In this document: piece by piece, positions 1 to 11,858 of the stretch
Numbering within the stretch: the stretch's first letter is position 1
Layout: each line of letters starts with the position of its first letter
Assembly (NCBI GenBank): GCA_018524725.1
Contig: JAEUWP010000605.1
Coordinates: 1 to 64,000, forward strand
DNA: 64,000 bases
Reading direction: 5' to 3'
Origin: Podaxis mareebaensis
Lineage: Eukaryota; Basidiomycota; Agaricomycetes; Agaricales; Agaricaceae
Made by a program: the position numbers and the translations under genes
Notes under the pieces: generated by a model
Seen by the model: only the letters and a program-made list of their open reading frames with translations
Told to the model about the DNA's origin: nothing
Databases searched by the model: none

Positions 1-903
1 TCTCCCAAATCTCCTCCTCCCCGCCCCTCTAATTCACCCAAGGCCACTCATGGCCCTTCCCACAAGAATGTCGTTGTTCCCTACAATGATATTTTTAAGC
101 CTATTCTCATCACTTCTCTCGACCTTGTGGTGAGAAACTGCAATAATGCCCTTTACCAAAAGGGATTCCTCCTCAAAGTCAAATCAGCCAAATCCAACGA
201 CAGAACTCTATGGCTGTTGACCAACCAAGTCACCACAGATGAGGAACTCCTCCTCATCAAAAAAGGCATCACTGATTCTAACTGGTCAGCATTTGCCACT
301 TCAGAGATAAGGGATGCTGTCATCCCCTCCCTCCCTATGTCTAAATCATTCATCAAACTGACAAACCTTCCCTACTTCCATTCCGACGGAACTCCCCACA
401 ACTCTGATGACTTCAAAGAAGTCATTGAATCTTCCCCTTACCACGAGATAATTCAACATCTTGTCAATAAACCTCACTTCCATCATGTCTCCCCCCACTC
501 TGATTCGGCCATCCTCTTTTTCAATCTCTGGGACTCTCAATCAGCCACCAGAGCCAAGGGTCTCATCAACCACACCCTCCTCTTTGAAAACCGCGTCTGC
601 ACCTTCCACAGTGCTTCCATGCAAACCGCCTCCCCTCTATGCAACTGTTGCTGGAGGTGGGGTCACCCCACTCATCTCTGCAGAGTGTGCAACCCCAGGT
701 GTGCCATCTGTGGAGACCCCCATCACACAGACAATCACTGCTGTGATGGCTTCTGCTGCCATGGCAAGACTGGCCCTAACCCTCGTCCTCCCACCCCTGC
801 CAACATCGCAGAGTGTCCACATGTGACCTCCTTCAACTGCCTATCATGTGATTCCAAGGAACATCATGTGAACTTGGACAAATGCCCTCTCTTCCAACAC
901 TGA
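1..903 (+). CDS. LINE ORF1, gag-like zinc-knuckle protein (5' partial)
   Basis: The frame is open from the first base of the window to TGA at 901-903, so the start codon lies upstream and at least 300 codons are present. The N-terminal visible part is Ser/Pro rich. The C-terminal third carries three cysteine/histidine knuckles: two of CX2CX4HX4C form (CNCCWRWGHPTHLC, about 640-690, then CAICGDPHHTDNHC just after it) and a looser CX2CX4HX6C motif near 850-890. In LINEs such ORF1 proteins bind the element RNA and form the ribonucleoprotein. ORF2 follows in another frame almost directly, so coupled translation is likely. No internal stop is seen, so this ORF looks intact while ORF2 is broken. 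Confidence 0.8.
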   Translation, partial: SPKSPPPRPSNSPKATHGPSHKNVVVPYNDIFKPILITSLDLVVRNCNNALYQKGFLLKVKSAKSNDRTLWLLTNQVTTDEELLLIKKGITDSNWSAFATSEIRDAVIPSLPMSKSFIKLTNLPYFHSDGTPHNSDDFKEVIESSPYHEIIQHLVNKPHFHHVSPHSDSAILFFNLWDSQSATRAKGLINHTLLFENRVCTFHSASMQTASPLCNCCWRWGHPTHLCRVCNPRCAICGDPHHTDNHCCDGFCCHGKTGPNPRPPTPANIAECPHVTSFNCLSCDSKEHHVNLDKCPLFQH

Positions 904-961
904 TTTGATTGGGAATGGATCACCAATAAGCTTTGGGAACTCAAAGCCGAAAAAAACTGTC

Positions 962-3900
962 ATGATTTCAACTCAGGCACTGTTAATGTCTAAAGGACCT
1001 CTTAACTGCCCTGCTCCTTCTTCCATCTCTTCGATCCCTATTCTATTTTTCAATATTCACCATTCTTCCTCTCTTGTCGAACTTCTTCTTAACAACCCTC
1101 TTTTCAAAGACATTTTAATCTTATGCCTTCAAGAACCTCCATTCAACATTATTCGTAACGTTCCCTCCACTAACGACTCTGAAGGAGTCCCCTATAAAGG
1201 CACGCCATACAATCCCAACTGGCATATCTTCCTGTCGAATGAAGACCGTCCAAGGACAGCCACCTTCATTCGACACTCATGCGACTCACTTTTACCTACT
1301 TCTCATCTGAACATCATTTCCTCTCCGGACTTCCAACTCATCTCACTTTCTTTTCCCCAAAAGGTTTACTTCTTGAATTGCTATTTCGACCCTTCAAACG
1401 ACTCTTCTATTTCCTTTCTTGAAGAGCACGTCCACCTCCTCCCCAAAGGCCTCATATGCACCGGAGGTGACTTCAATTCTCATTCTCCTGAATGGGACCC
1501 CCATATTACTCACTATACTGCATGGGGTGATCTACTAACTGACATTATGAACTCTCTAGGCCTTTCCCTCTCCACGCCATCACAAGATAAATACACCCAT
1601 ATCCCTTTTGATGGTAATAAACACCCGTCTGTCATTGACCTCATTTTTATGATAGACGAACCTTCTCAAAGCCCAGTCCATCAAATCCACGACGACTGGC
1701 AATTCACTTCTGACCACCATCCTCTCCTCACTTCCCTCCCCATCCCCTCTCCCTTCCAACCCTTCATTGAGAAACTCACCATACCAAGAGATTCGGAGGA
1801 AGAGGCCACCTTCCTCTACTCAATAGGCATTCGTCTTCAGAGTATCCCATCCACCTTCAACTCCACTGAAGACATACATTCATATGCCCAAGCAATGTCT
1901 CAAATCATCGACCAAGAATGGCAGCACAATGCCAAACTTATCAAAATCTGTGCACAGTCCAAACTGTGGTGGAACTCTCAATGTTCAACTGCCCTCAAGG
2001 CATTCCAAACCCACAAGTCCAAATCTAATTGGACCAAGTTCCATCGCACTACACACCAAGCCAAATGCACCTTCTTTGACAAGAAGATTAAAGACATTGC
2101 AGAGGAAGACCGCCGTCCCTGGGACCTTATGTCCTGGATTGGCAAACACAACCTCCCCCCCTCCCAATCCATCACTCATAACAGCAAAAGCTGTGATGAG
2201 TTAGACGACCTATGGAATGCTCTCGATTCCTCATACAACTCTGCATCTAACCGCCCCATCGATCCAAGTGCCATCGAATCATTTGACACCCATCCAGAAT
2301 GCCCTTGGCTCCCCTTTTCTAAGGCAGAGCTTTTTGATGCCCTCAACCTGTGTGCTAATGCCTCTGCCCCTGGCCCCGACCACCTGTCGTGGGCCCACGT
2401 CAAACATCTCATGTCCAACAACACCTTCCTCCACAACTTCCTCATCTTTGCGACCAAATGCATCGAGTTCTCTACATGGCTGGAACACTTCAAGAATTCC
2501 ACCTCCATCATTATCCCTAAACCCAACAAACCCCACTATTCCACCCCGAAGATGTTCCGACCCATTGTCCTCCTCAACACCCTCAGCAAACTCATCGAGA
2601 AGATGATTTCTGCTCAGATGCAATTTGAAGCATCCCTACATGACCTCATCCACCCCCTCCAATTTGGAGGTATCATTCAACACTCTACTGAAGATGCTGG
2701 TGTCTATGTCACCCATCTTGTACATTCAGGATGGAAACGCAAACTCAAAACCAGTGTCATCACCTTCGATGTGGCACAATTTTTCCCCTCCACCAACCAT
2801 ACCATCCTCACCTCCACTCTCTGCTGACAAGGTTTCAACTCCCATCTTGTTTCCTTTTTCTCAGACTACCTAAGTAATCGTTTTACCACTTACTCCTGGA
2901 ACAATCATTTGTCCCCAAAATTCTCCGCTTCTGTTGGCATTGGCCAAGGTTCTGCTCTCTCCCCCATTCTCACTGCTCTTTCCCTTTCCCCTTTTATGTA
3001 CCAATTTTCTAATGATCCTCATTGTAAAATAGTTTCCTTTGTTGACGATGGTCTTATTATTGTACAATTGGACTCATTTCCTACTAACTGTCACCTTCTC
3101 TCACAGGTCTACAAGAACTGCGAAGATTATCTTTGCTGCCTTGGCTTTGTTCTCGAAAGAGACAAAACTGAGGCCTTCCACTTCTCTAACCATCCCTCAC
3201 ATGAACCCAACCCCCCAGTCATCATCAATAATTCCCTCACCATTCGACCCAAACCCTACCTATGCTACCTCGGCTTCTGGTTCGACAGAAGTCTTTCCTT
3301 CAAGGAACATGTCCAGTTTTACTCCACAAAAGCCCTATCCACTGTCCGTTGCATGCGCATGCTCAGCAACTCTATCCACAGTCTCTCCCCCCTTCACAAG
3401 AGACTTCTTTACCATTCTTGTGTCATCCCCATCACAACCTATGGCTTCTGCCTATGGTTCAATCACAATGCACGCTACTGCAGCCTCATCGAATCCCTGC
3501 AACGTATGCAATGACAAGTGGCTCTCTGGATTACCAGCGCATTCCGCACCACCCCCACAGGTGGGGTTGAGGCCATTGCAGGTCTTATCCCCATCCAACT
3601 TCACCTCTTCAAGCTCGCCAAGTGCTGCTCCCTCCGATTCCATACCCTCCCTCCCTCCCACCCCCTTAAACTCCTCATGCGTGACATTGACCCCTTAGAC
3701 ATGTGTCAAACCAAACAGTGCTCAACAGTGCTTGACTTCATCTCAGACGCCCAACTGGTCACAGACTGGTTCCAGCGTCTCCATCCAAGCACCAAACCTG
3801 GCCAGCACCTGCTGGACTTGTTTAACGATCAAATAAAATTCATTGAGTGCCCTGACCCTTCGAAAGAAGGCGCCATGATGCTTCACATCACCAATGCTTC

Positions 3901-4906
3901 CCGCGCTCGCGACCTCTCCTTCTCTTCCCCTGTCTCCCTCTCTGTAGCTACAGACGGCTCCATTCCCTCTAATCCCTCCCTATCCACCACTTCTGCTTTC
4001 CTAGTCTTTAATTCTTCTGACTTGGATATTCTTTCTTCTTCCGTTCACCCTTGCAGTGAGGTAACTTCTTCTGACTCCGAATCCTATGCACTCTGCCTCA
4101 GACTTTTCTCTTCTATATCCCATGCTCAATCTCTCAATGTCTCATCTATTGTAGTTTTCATGGACTCAATTTCCTCAGCTAAATGTTTATTTTCTTACAG
4201 GCCCCATAGCGCACATTCGGACTCCATCGCAATCGCTCCTCTCCTTCATTCCTGGCTCTCTTCCTCCCCTCTCAATCACATCCATTTCTGGTCCATCCCT
4301 TCATCCGCCAACTGGTCTATACATCACAAGGTGCACACTCTCACCAAATCCCTCTGACTCCCCAACCTGCATAACCAGCCCTTCCACACATCACTCGGAT
4401 TCGTTCAAAATCACTACACCCAAAAGTGCCCCTCACTGTGGCATCAACTCATGAACGATCCCTCTCATCGCAGCCACTCATGGCTCTCCCTAGTCGATGG
4501 CATGGAAAACCCTCTTCGGCCCAAATACGCAAAAGGGGGCACCTGGCTCAACTCACCCCTTGGGAAGAACCCCAACTTATGTGCACGCTTCACGCGATGC
4601 ATCACCAATCACACACCCATTGGCACTTTCCGACAGTGCTTCTTCCCTGGGCGCCATATCACCTCTTGCCCCTGTGGCGAGCCGCTAGAAATGTGAGACC
4701 ACATACTCGACGCCTGCCCCCATTTCCAATATCCATATGGAGCCTGTGACAGCTTCCATTGGATCATCCAATTCCTAGACCAAAACCCTGTGGCATTTTC
4801 CTTTGCCAACCAGATTCAAGGACCTATCACTTGGGAAGAGTTCACCACCCACTGCCTCAACCACAGAGAGCGTATTGCAAGAAACGGAGTCCCAGATGTC
4901 CACTAA
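962..4906 (+). pseudogene. LINE ORF2: endonuclease, reverse transcriptase, RNase H (four in-frame stops)
   Basis: One frame runs from the stop-free start near 905 (first ATG at 962) to TAA at 4904-4906. It is cut by TGA at 2825, 3512, 4355 and 4694. The endonuclease domain comes first, with LCLQEPPF, TGGDFNSHSPEWDP and SDHHPLLTSL. The reverse transcriptase follows, with APGPDHLSW, FRPIVLLNTLSKLIEKM, motif A FDVAQFFPST and the catalytic FVDDGLII near 3038-3060. RNase H is seen in the ATDGS, ESYAL and FMDS acidic motifs around 3950-4170. A C-terminal knuckle CPCGEPLEM-stop-DHILDACP ends the protein. Every stop is TGA at a site where copy 2 or the family pattern suggests a CGN arginine codon. 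That fits C-to-T change at CpG. Copying chemistry residues are otherwise present. Confidence 0.88.
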
Positions 4907-5185
4907 AGGCCTTACCTATTTCTTTGTCTCGTAGCTAGCTCCCCACTTCTACCCCTCTTCTCATTCCTCCTATATTCTGCATTTTGTTTAAGTTAGCTCT
5001 TGCTTTCTTTTCATCTCATCTCTATGTACAGTAGTCTTTCCTACTCTCACTTCATCTTCTCTATCTTCCTTTTCCCTCTTTTCTTTTCTCTAGTTTCAGT
5101 ATTGGGACTGCTATCATGCACCCGTTTGTAGTAGCTAGTTCTATTGCAATAAACGTCGATTTAAAAAAAAAAAAAAAAAAAAAAA
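4907..5185 (+). other. LINE 3' UTR and poly(A) tail, copy 1
   Basis: This stretch after the ORF2 stop is pyrimidine rich and ends in a GCAATAAACGTCGATTT block and 23 A residues at 5163-5185. Copy 2 keeps a block running from TTTCAGTATTGGGACTGC through GTAGTAGCTAG to GCAATAAA, which makes it the likely 3' recognition region for the reverse transcriptase. The flank right after the tail is CCAAAGAGTATGG. Confidence 0.8.
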
Positions 5186-7299
5186 CCAAAGAGTATGGTC
5201 ATTTTGACTAACAATTTCCCTGAAGTCAGATTGGCAGTATGCCAAAGACAGATCCTTGGTGACTTGCCAGCAACTGCACATTGGTTGCTTGGGACTGATG
5301 AGTTTGGGTGATGTTCCATTACCTCATCTCATTGGGTGGTGCTGACAATGTTAATCTCTTGTAGGCTATCATGAGTGTATCAATTGTATGGGTTCTCTGG
5401 GAGATTGACCTCAGGCAAATGTCCTGTCTTCATACCTACCCTAGTCATGCAGGACAAATCAGTATATGAGTGGACCAGGGCAGGGTATACAGCTGGGTAA
5501 GTTGAATTGATATGGTTATAGTTATTAGACACATTTTTCCTATATCTAACTAATAAGCTGCTGAATTTAGTTCTTTGATGCAATTTCTCTCTACACAGAA
5601 TGTCAAATCTGATGATTTCATCCCATCCATCCTGCCTGCCATTAGACAGGTTTTTTTACCTTGATGTGGAATTCAGGTATTCTCTCCACTTGCTTTGTGA
5701 AGTTGTCTCAGTAAGTCAGCTCAGGAATATTTTGGTGTTTAGCTAACAACACTCTGGAAGTGGGATTGGCACTCAAGGTCAAAATCCTTGACATTGATGT
5801 GATGGCTAGCTTGTAACAGTTAATTAACCAGTTAAAAATGTAACACAATTTTCAGTAGCATGGCTGATTCCTGCCACAACAGGGACCAAATTTGAGACTC
5901 ACTTTGAATCCTTAGTGATGGTTGATGGCAGCACTGAACTCATTGTCAATGAAATGAGGAAAGTGGGGGATGAAAAGTAGGCAATCACCTTATCACCTGA
6001 ATAATGCATGCTTATGTTGAATCAGAGTTCCTTGAGCCTGGCATACCACTGAAAATCTGTAACATCTCAACACATGGGCTTATCCCCCTGTCCCTTTGGC
6101 CCCTTGATTAGTCATGTCACACTTTGATTACCTTGGAAATGAATGTTGGGTGTATTTAACAAGAAAACATTGAGTAATTCCCACAACCATGATTCATATC
6201 ATAATAATTTGGTAGTCTGAGCCTTGACATATAGAGATGAATCTCAATGAGCTGTTTACAAATGCTGAATGAACCTTGTGGACAGTGCATACTACATGGA
6301 TAGCCAGTATCAACCTGAGCAGGATGAAGGCCAAAGGCTCTTGAGTGTCAAGTGGTGCCATGCTATCATGGTTCAAAGTGTGCCAACATATTTTGCTGTC
6401 TCCATGGTTGAGCACTGAACTGGGACAATCATTTACAACATCCAACCTACACCTCTAGGTCTGTCAATCTTGTACAATGATCACCCTGGGTAATTACTCC
6501 ACTTCATCACCTTAGGTAAAACTGAATTAGTCTATTCCACTCCTAAGCTCATGTGTCATTTGCTAGGCCCAGCCTTGGAGAGCTTGTTGTCCCCTGCAAT
6601 AATTAGGGTATTACAGAAAGTTCCTAGCCTTTCTGGTGAGTACAGTTGCTTTCCTGTATGGTGAAACTCAGTCAGGGTTCATATCAGAGTACAGTAAAGT
6701 TCTACATGCCCTTGATGCACCACTCCATTATTTCTGTTAGCCCCAATACATCATGTGTCAGGACTGGAGTGTACACCCAAAGTGAAGGAAGGGGTAATTC
6801 ACTATAAGTGGGGTCACAAGTGACATCAGATGAGTTATTGAAAGATGGAATTCCCTCCCCCATATGTGTGTCCCCAACAGAAGACTTATAAAACACCCTG
6901 GCATACCATCCAGTCTTCAGTTCTTTGTCACTAGTTGTCATATGAGTCATTGATTGATAACTTTGTGCATAATTCATAGATATATTACTGGTTGGTTACT
7001 GATTACTGGTCAAACTCCACATTGGCAAGAGGTTTGGTACATATCAGGCTTAGTGTCAAGAGGTTGTTTCTACAGTTGCCAAGACTCTTCCAGGACAGCA
7101 CTACTTTGGAGTGGGATGTTGCAATTCATGTTACTTACAATTACCCTCTGCAAAATATAGCTGGCATTTCTATTATTCACCCATCCCTTCACATAGTAAC
7201 ACTTCAGATGCAGGATATAGCTCCTGCAATTATCTTTGGGGAAGATGGAGGAATGTGATCCAGTATATTTGTGTTCACTAATGACATGTAATCCATATA

Positions 7300-7930
7300 T
7301 TCAACTGCCCTACTTGTCCTATTCCATGTCACTAGACTTTATCATCAGCAACATAAGAACATGCACACAGACTAGACTCCCTTGTCAGCTAATGCTTGCT
7401 CACTACCAGATGTTCTCATTGACAGTTGTTTTCCCACAGAGAACACTGATCCATATTGTCAGCCACCTTGTTTCCCTATCCTGTCTCCTGCCATTAGACT
7501 TTATAGTCAGTGATGTCAGAATGTGCACACAGGCTAGACTCCCTTGTCAGCCAATGCTTGCTCACTGCCAGATGTTCTTGTTGATGGTTGTTTTCCCACA
7601 GAGAATGCTAATCTGTATTGTCAGCTGCCCTGCTTCCCTGTCCTGTCTCCTGCTGTTAGACTTTATCATCAGTAATGTCAGAGTATATATACAGACCAGA
7701 CTTCCCTGTTGGCAAGTGGTTTCTCATTGCTAGATGTTCTCATCAATAGTTGTTTTCCCACAGAGACACTAATTTATGTTGCCAGCCACCCTGCTTTCCT
7801 GTCCTGTCCCATATCACTAGACTTTATCATTGGTGACACCAGAGTGTATATACAGACCAGACTTCCCTGTTGGCCAGGCTTGTTCAGTGCCAGACATTCT
7901 CACTGGCAGTTTTTTTTCCATAGAGAATGC
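7300..7930. repeat. Tandem repeat, about 162 bp x 4
   Basis: Four diverged units share the landmark TAGACTTTAT at 7333, 7495, 7657 and 7818, giving spacings of 162, 162 and 161 bp. Each unit also holds CAGACTAGACTCCCT-like, GTTGTTTTCCCACAGAGA and CTGTCCTGTCTCC-like blocks. Since 162 is a multiple of three, the first three units read as an open frame, which ends when the 161-bp step changes phase. This looks like a minisatellite inside transposon debris and not a gene. Confidence 0.85.
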
Positions 7931-10900
7931 AGAATCCACTTGAGGTACTTCCCAATACTGAACTCCATATACAGGATGATTGGTGTATCCAGTTCTTGTT
8001 GTCCTTGACATTGCATTGAAGACTGGTTACAGTACCTTGTCACCCATATACTCATATCCTCAGGTAAATATAATTGAAATACCACCTGTTGACAGGGCAG
8101 CCACAAGTACATTGTCTCCAACAACAGGTACATAGAACCCTGCTGACTCAACCAGATTGTCTTGATCCAAGTGGTAACTCTACATATCAGTAATGTATGT
8201 GTCCATTCATCCTCAGAGAGTATGGATTTTAAATGAGGTGCTGGTGCAATGACTATATATTTTGCAACTTGCTTGATCTCCCCTTATGGAGGTATGTACC
8301 ACTGCCTTGGTGAAGACTCCATCATTTCCAGTGATCATGCTTCTATTTGAAAGGTGTGAGGAGCAGACACTTGCTGGCCATGCACAATAGTCTCATAGTA
8401 TTTCCTTTGTACCTCTCAGAGGCACAACCAGTTTATTCTTCAATCAATCATATATTCAGCCCATTTAACTATCCCCTTTGCAACCCTGACAACCATCCCC
8501 TTTGCAACTCCAACAACATAACCCTCATACTACCATCAACAATAGCCCCAGCCTCAACCACTGCATTCATGATCTTTTATTCTCTCATTATGCCCTCATC
8601 CCTTCATTGTCTCATTATATTTGCTTTACCAGGGATACTGTTATCTTTCTCCTTTCAACTGCAGACACAATTAAATACACACAGAATACAAAAACTGTAT
8701 TTGTACTTAGTGGCCTTTCAATGAATCAGTATAATCATCTGGCTAATATGACTGCTGCCTTCTCCTCTACTCACCAGATACATTGCAGCTCCACAATTTG
8801 ATGGTCAACAGGAAGAGAGCAGCCCAGCACTTCCTATACTCCCAGTCAGATCTTATGAAGATTTCATTGATTGTATAGCCATGAGTAGATGCACTGCCTT
8901 CTGCAAGTCAACTTAGAAGAGTATCACAGCATACATGCATGATTCTGTCTTCAGAGAATGCAAGCTGAAGTCAGATGAACCCCAGTGACCATATGGTACT
9001 GGCACCACCATTGCCTGACTACATGGCTACAGGAACATCTCTTGCTTGATTTCAAGACCTCCTTGAAGTGATTACAGCCTATAAACAGATCTTATTCAGT
9101 TATACTAGGTTTATCTATTGTGGAAGGACCTACTACAATGGAGGCTCTCCATCATTCAGTGTGTTGGTAATGGCTGATTTGGGTGGTCTGACTGCAGCAT
9201 GTAGGGCAAAGGTCAATGGGATAGTGCAGTAGAATAGAGAAAGATGAATTCAAATCTGAATGTGATTGGGGAAATCATTGCTATGGCTGCCTTCATTGTC
9301 AGAGAAGCAACCCTCACCATGGAACTGAACAGTAATCTTACAGGAGTGTCAATCAAAGATGATCTCTTGGAGATACCATCATCAAGGTTGAAGAAAAGTG
9401 CAGATGATGGAGGGCCTCAGGTATTAGGTAGGTATGTGAATTCCTTAGTCCACAGGGTGATCCCTACAACCAACATATTTACTCAGTGTCCCACCCTCAA
9501 CTGTAGCACTTAGAGCATCATCAATGAATGGTATCAATGTAGTGAACATGTCCCTATAGTAGTTTGTAGTAGTCCTTGTCCCTTGTTAGTATCAAGGTCT
9601 TCTAAGAAGTTGTTGAGCCACAGGCCAATGGTGAGGATGTGAGCAGGCTGGGAATCTTCAAGTAAATGCCTAATGCTTGTTTTATTTTATATACCTATTA
9701 TCAAGAACATACCACCCAGAGAAGATAACATAAAAAGAGGGAAGAATTCAAGGTGCTGTACAATCTAAGAGCTACCCAGCTGTGCAATTGAAGCACAACT
9801 TTACAGGCCATATATTTGCATAAGAGAGCTCAACATAGTGCCTTGTAGAATGGTGAATAGAGGGGGATCCACAGACTCAATGCAGGAGAATCTATGACTA
9901 CTATGAGTTTATCCATAACATGATCAAATCAACTGGACTCTGCAATGTCCTCACCAGACTTGACATCAGGGAGGTTGTCTGTTTCTCCTCAGACTTGCTG
10001 TCTGTGAGCTCTGCAGGTAGACAGAAAGTGGAGGTTCATTGTGCTGATGACTTGCATGGCCTTGATGACACTGTTTTCACATAGTACCTTCTGGTGCAAA
10101 ATATAATGACAAGAATAAGCTGGTTTCCCATGCATGAGTTGCCCAACATGTTCAAAGCCTCATTCTATGCTGACTGCAGTCTCACTGTCTTCCATGAGCA
10201 CTTTTTCCATGATCTGAGGTGCAAGTATATTACTGGGGTGCCTAACATTGAGCTTGGACATTTTACTCATACCTAGTGTTTGCTGTTGGACCTTCCCCAC
10301 CTGTAGTATCTCTTCCACCTTTGCTCCTGACACCTGTTGCTTTCAATGTCACTGAAACATTCAGCTTCCCTGGTGACATGAGATACATCAAGAAGCATTA
10401 TTGGGTTGGAGGAGAGTTGCCTCATCAGTGAGATCAGACTACCTTGATGAGGCTCTTGGGGCCATGGTGTCAGTGCTAATATGCATAAAGTGAGTGACCA
10501 GTGACTGTCAATTATCTTGTATTGGCAGATAGCAGGGGTCTCATGAAATGTCAAAAGGAGCATGGTGAAGATAAGTGGCTGGTTGTGTACATACACTGTG
10601 CCCATAGTTACAAATCACTGACACTTTCTGAATTTTGTTTGAGCATCCATTCAGCTAATACTCATGCATGTTGAACATTTGGATCAATATATCAGGGTGA
10701 GGCTCCCAAGCATAGAAGTTATTGAGCACAAAGTGAGTATTACATACTTGGTCATTGGCCCTGAGCTACTCAAACTGGTGAAAGGCATATTTGTGAATAT
10801 CTGCAATGAATGCAGTGGACCTACAGCATGATTCCCTGATCTTGAGCAAGGATCAAGTCAGCTCCAGTGTAGTGACACCAGATAGGCAGATTTATGACAG

Positions 10901-11554
10901 AGTGGAACTCTAGGAAGATGAGTGGCCCAAGTCCAAGGAGCAAGGAAAAGAGAATGAGAGCTGTTGAGATATCATCAGCCATTAGTGAATGCATCTAAGA
11001 ACACTTACCACAAAGATATATGTGCATGTATATGCCCTCACTGAACTCCTGACAACCCAATCTAAATAAAACATACTTTGCAGTCACTTCTTTGCAATTA
11101 TAACTCACAGGTAGTGGGAATGTGTTGTTGACAAAGTCAGGCAAGTATCATTGATCAGGCATATGGCTATCAAGCTAGGTGCTCAATATCAACTTGCAAT
11201 GGATGGAGATTTCATTGTCAACACTGATGCTAACTCACTCACAAAATGTAGCCACAGAGTTACCTATCTGTGCTTGTCAAGCAGATTTGTCAACCAGGCA
11301 GTGGTGTCTACAGCCATATAATCAGGTGTCACTGACAATTACTGAATGGTGCATCATTCTCATGAGGTGACTAGTCCATGCAACTGACAACCATCATCAA
11401 CAAGGGAGGAGTTACCACACTGAGGCATTCAAATGTACATAGTTTACTTTGAGCTATTCACATCTGAGTTGAGACAATGAAATCTAACAAAATCTATGTT
11501 TGATATTATTTGTCCCAGGACTCAAACATGCATGTTTACACCAACATAGACCTT

Positions 11555-11858
11555 GATCCTTTCCATATCACTAGATATTGTGTGCCAGTGAATACTCTGT
11601 GGACTGGCCAGAGTTTCTGCTTGGCCTCAGCTGGCATGGCACTTATCACCAGACTTCAACATCAGTGAGCATGCTTTCCTCCATCAATGAATAGATGGAA
11701 TGCTTTGATCCCTCCCATATCACTAGACATTGTGTATCAGTGAGTAAGACTGAAGTGGACTGGCTAGAGCTTCTGCTCAGCCTCAATGGGCTCAGCACTT
11801 ACAACCAGACTTCAACATCAGTGAGTGTGCTTTTCCACTATCAATGAACAGACAGAAT
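11555..11858. repeat. Tandem duplication, about 152 bp x 2
   Basis: Two units share CATATCACTAGA, GTGGACTGGC, the CCAGACTTCAACATCAGTGA block and ATCAATGAA in the same order. The landmark CATATCACTAG starts at 11564 and 11716, a spacing of 152 bp. Differences between the units are mostly transitions. Confidence 0.75.

Larger units (their letters stand above)
1..5185 (+). mobile_element. Non-LTR (LINE) retrotransposon, copy 1, 5' end beyond window
   Basis: The element has two reading frames in the order usual for fungal LINEs. ORF1 is gag-like with zinc knuckles. ORF2 carries an apurinic-type endonuclease, a reverse transcriptase, an RNase H and a terminal zinc knuckle. A pyrimidine-rich 3' UTR, an AATAAA signal near 5149-5154 and 23 A residues (5163-5185) follow. 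The 5' end lies left of position 1. The DNA has ordinary CpG content, unlike the next 16 kb, so the insertion looks recent. ORF2 is interrupted by four in-frame TGA codons, so this copy cannot make a full ORF2 protein unless the stops are read through. Domain order resembles the Tad1/I-type LINEs of fungi; the clade is my inference. Confidence 0.92.

Noticed and set aside
2825..4696. UGA recoding (selenocysteine or read-through) in LINE ORF2
   Set aside because: Copy 2 and family patterns suggest arginine codons at these sites, and CpG transition explains TGA simply. No stem-loop element was recognised.
7236..7733. Open frame of 165 codons as a gene
   Set aside because: It is three units of a 162-bp tandem repeat in CpG-free DNA, with no ordinary protein composition or flanking gene signals.
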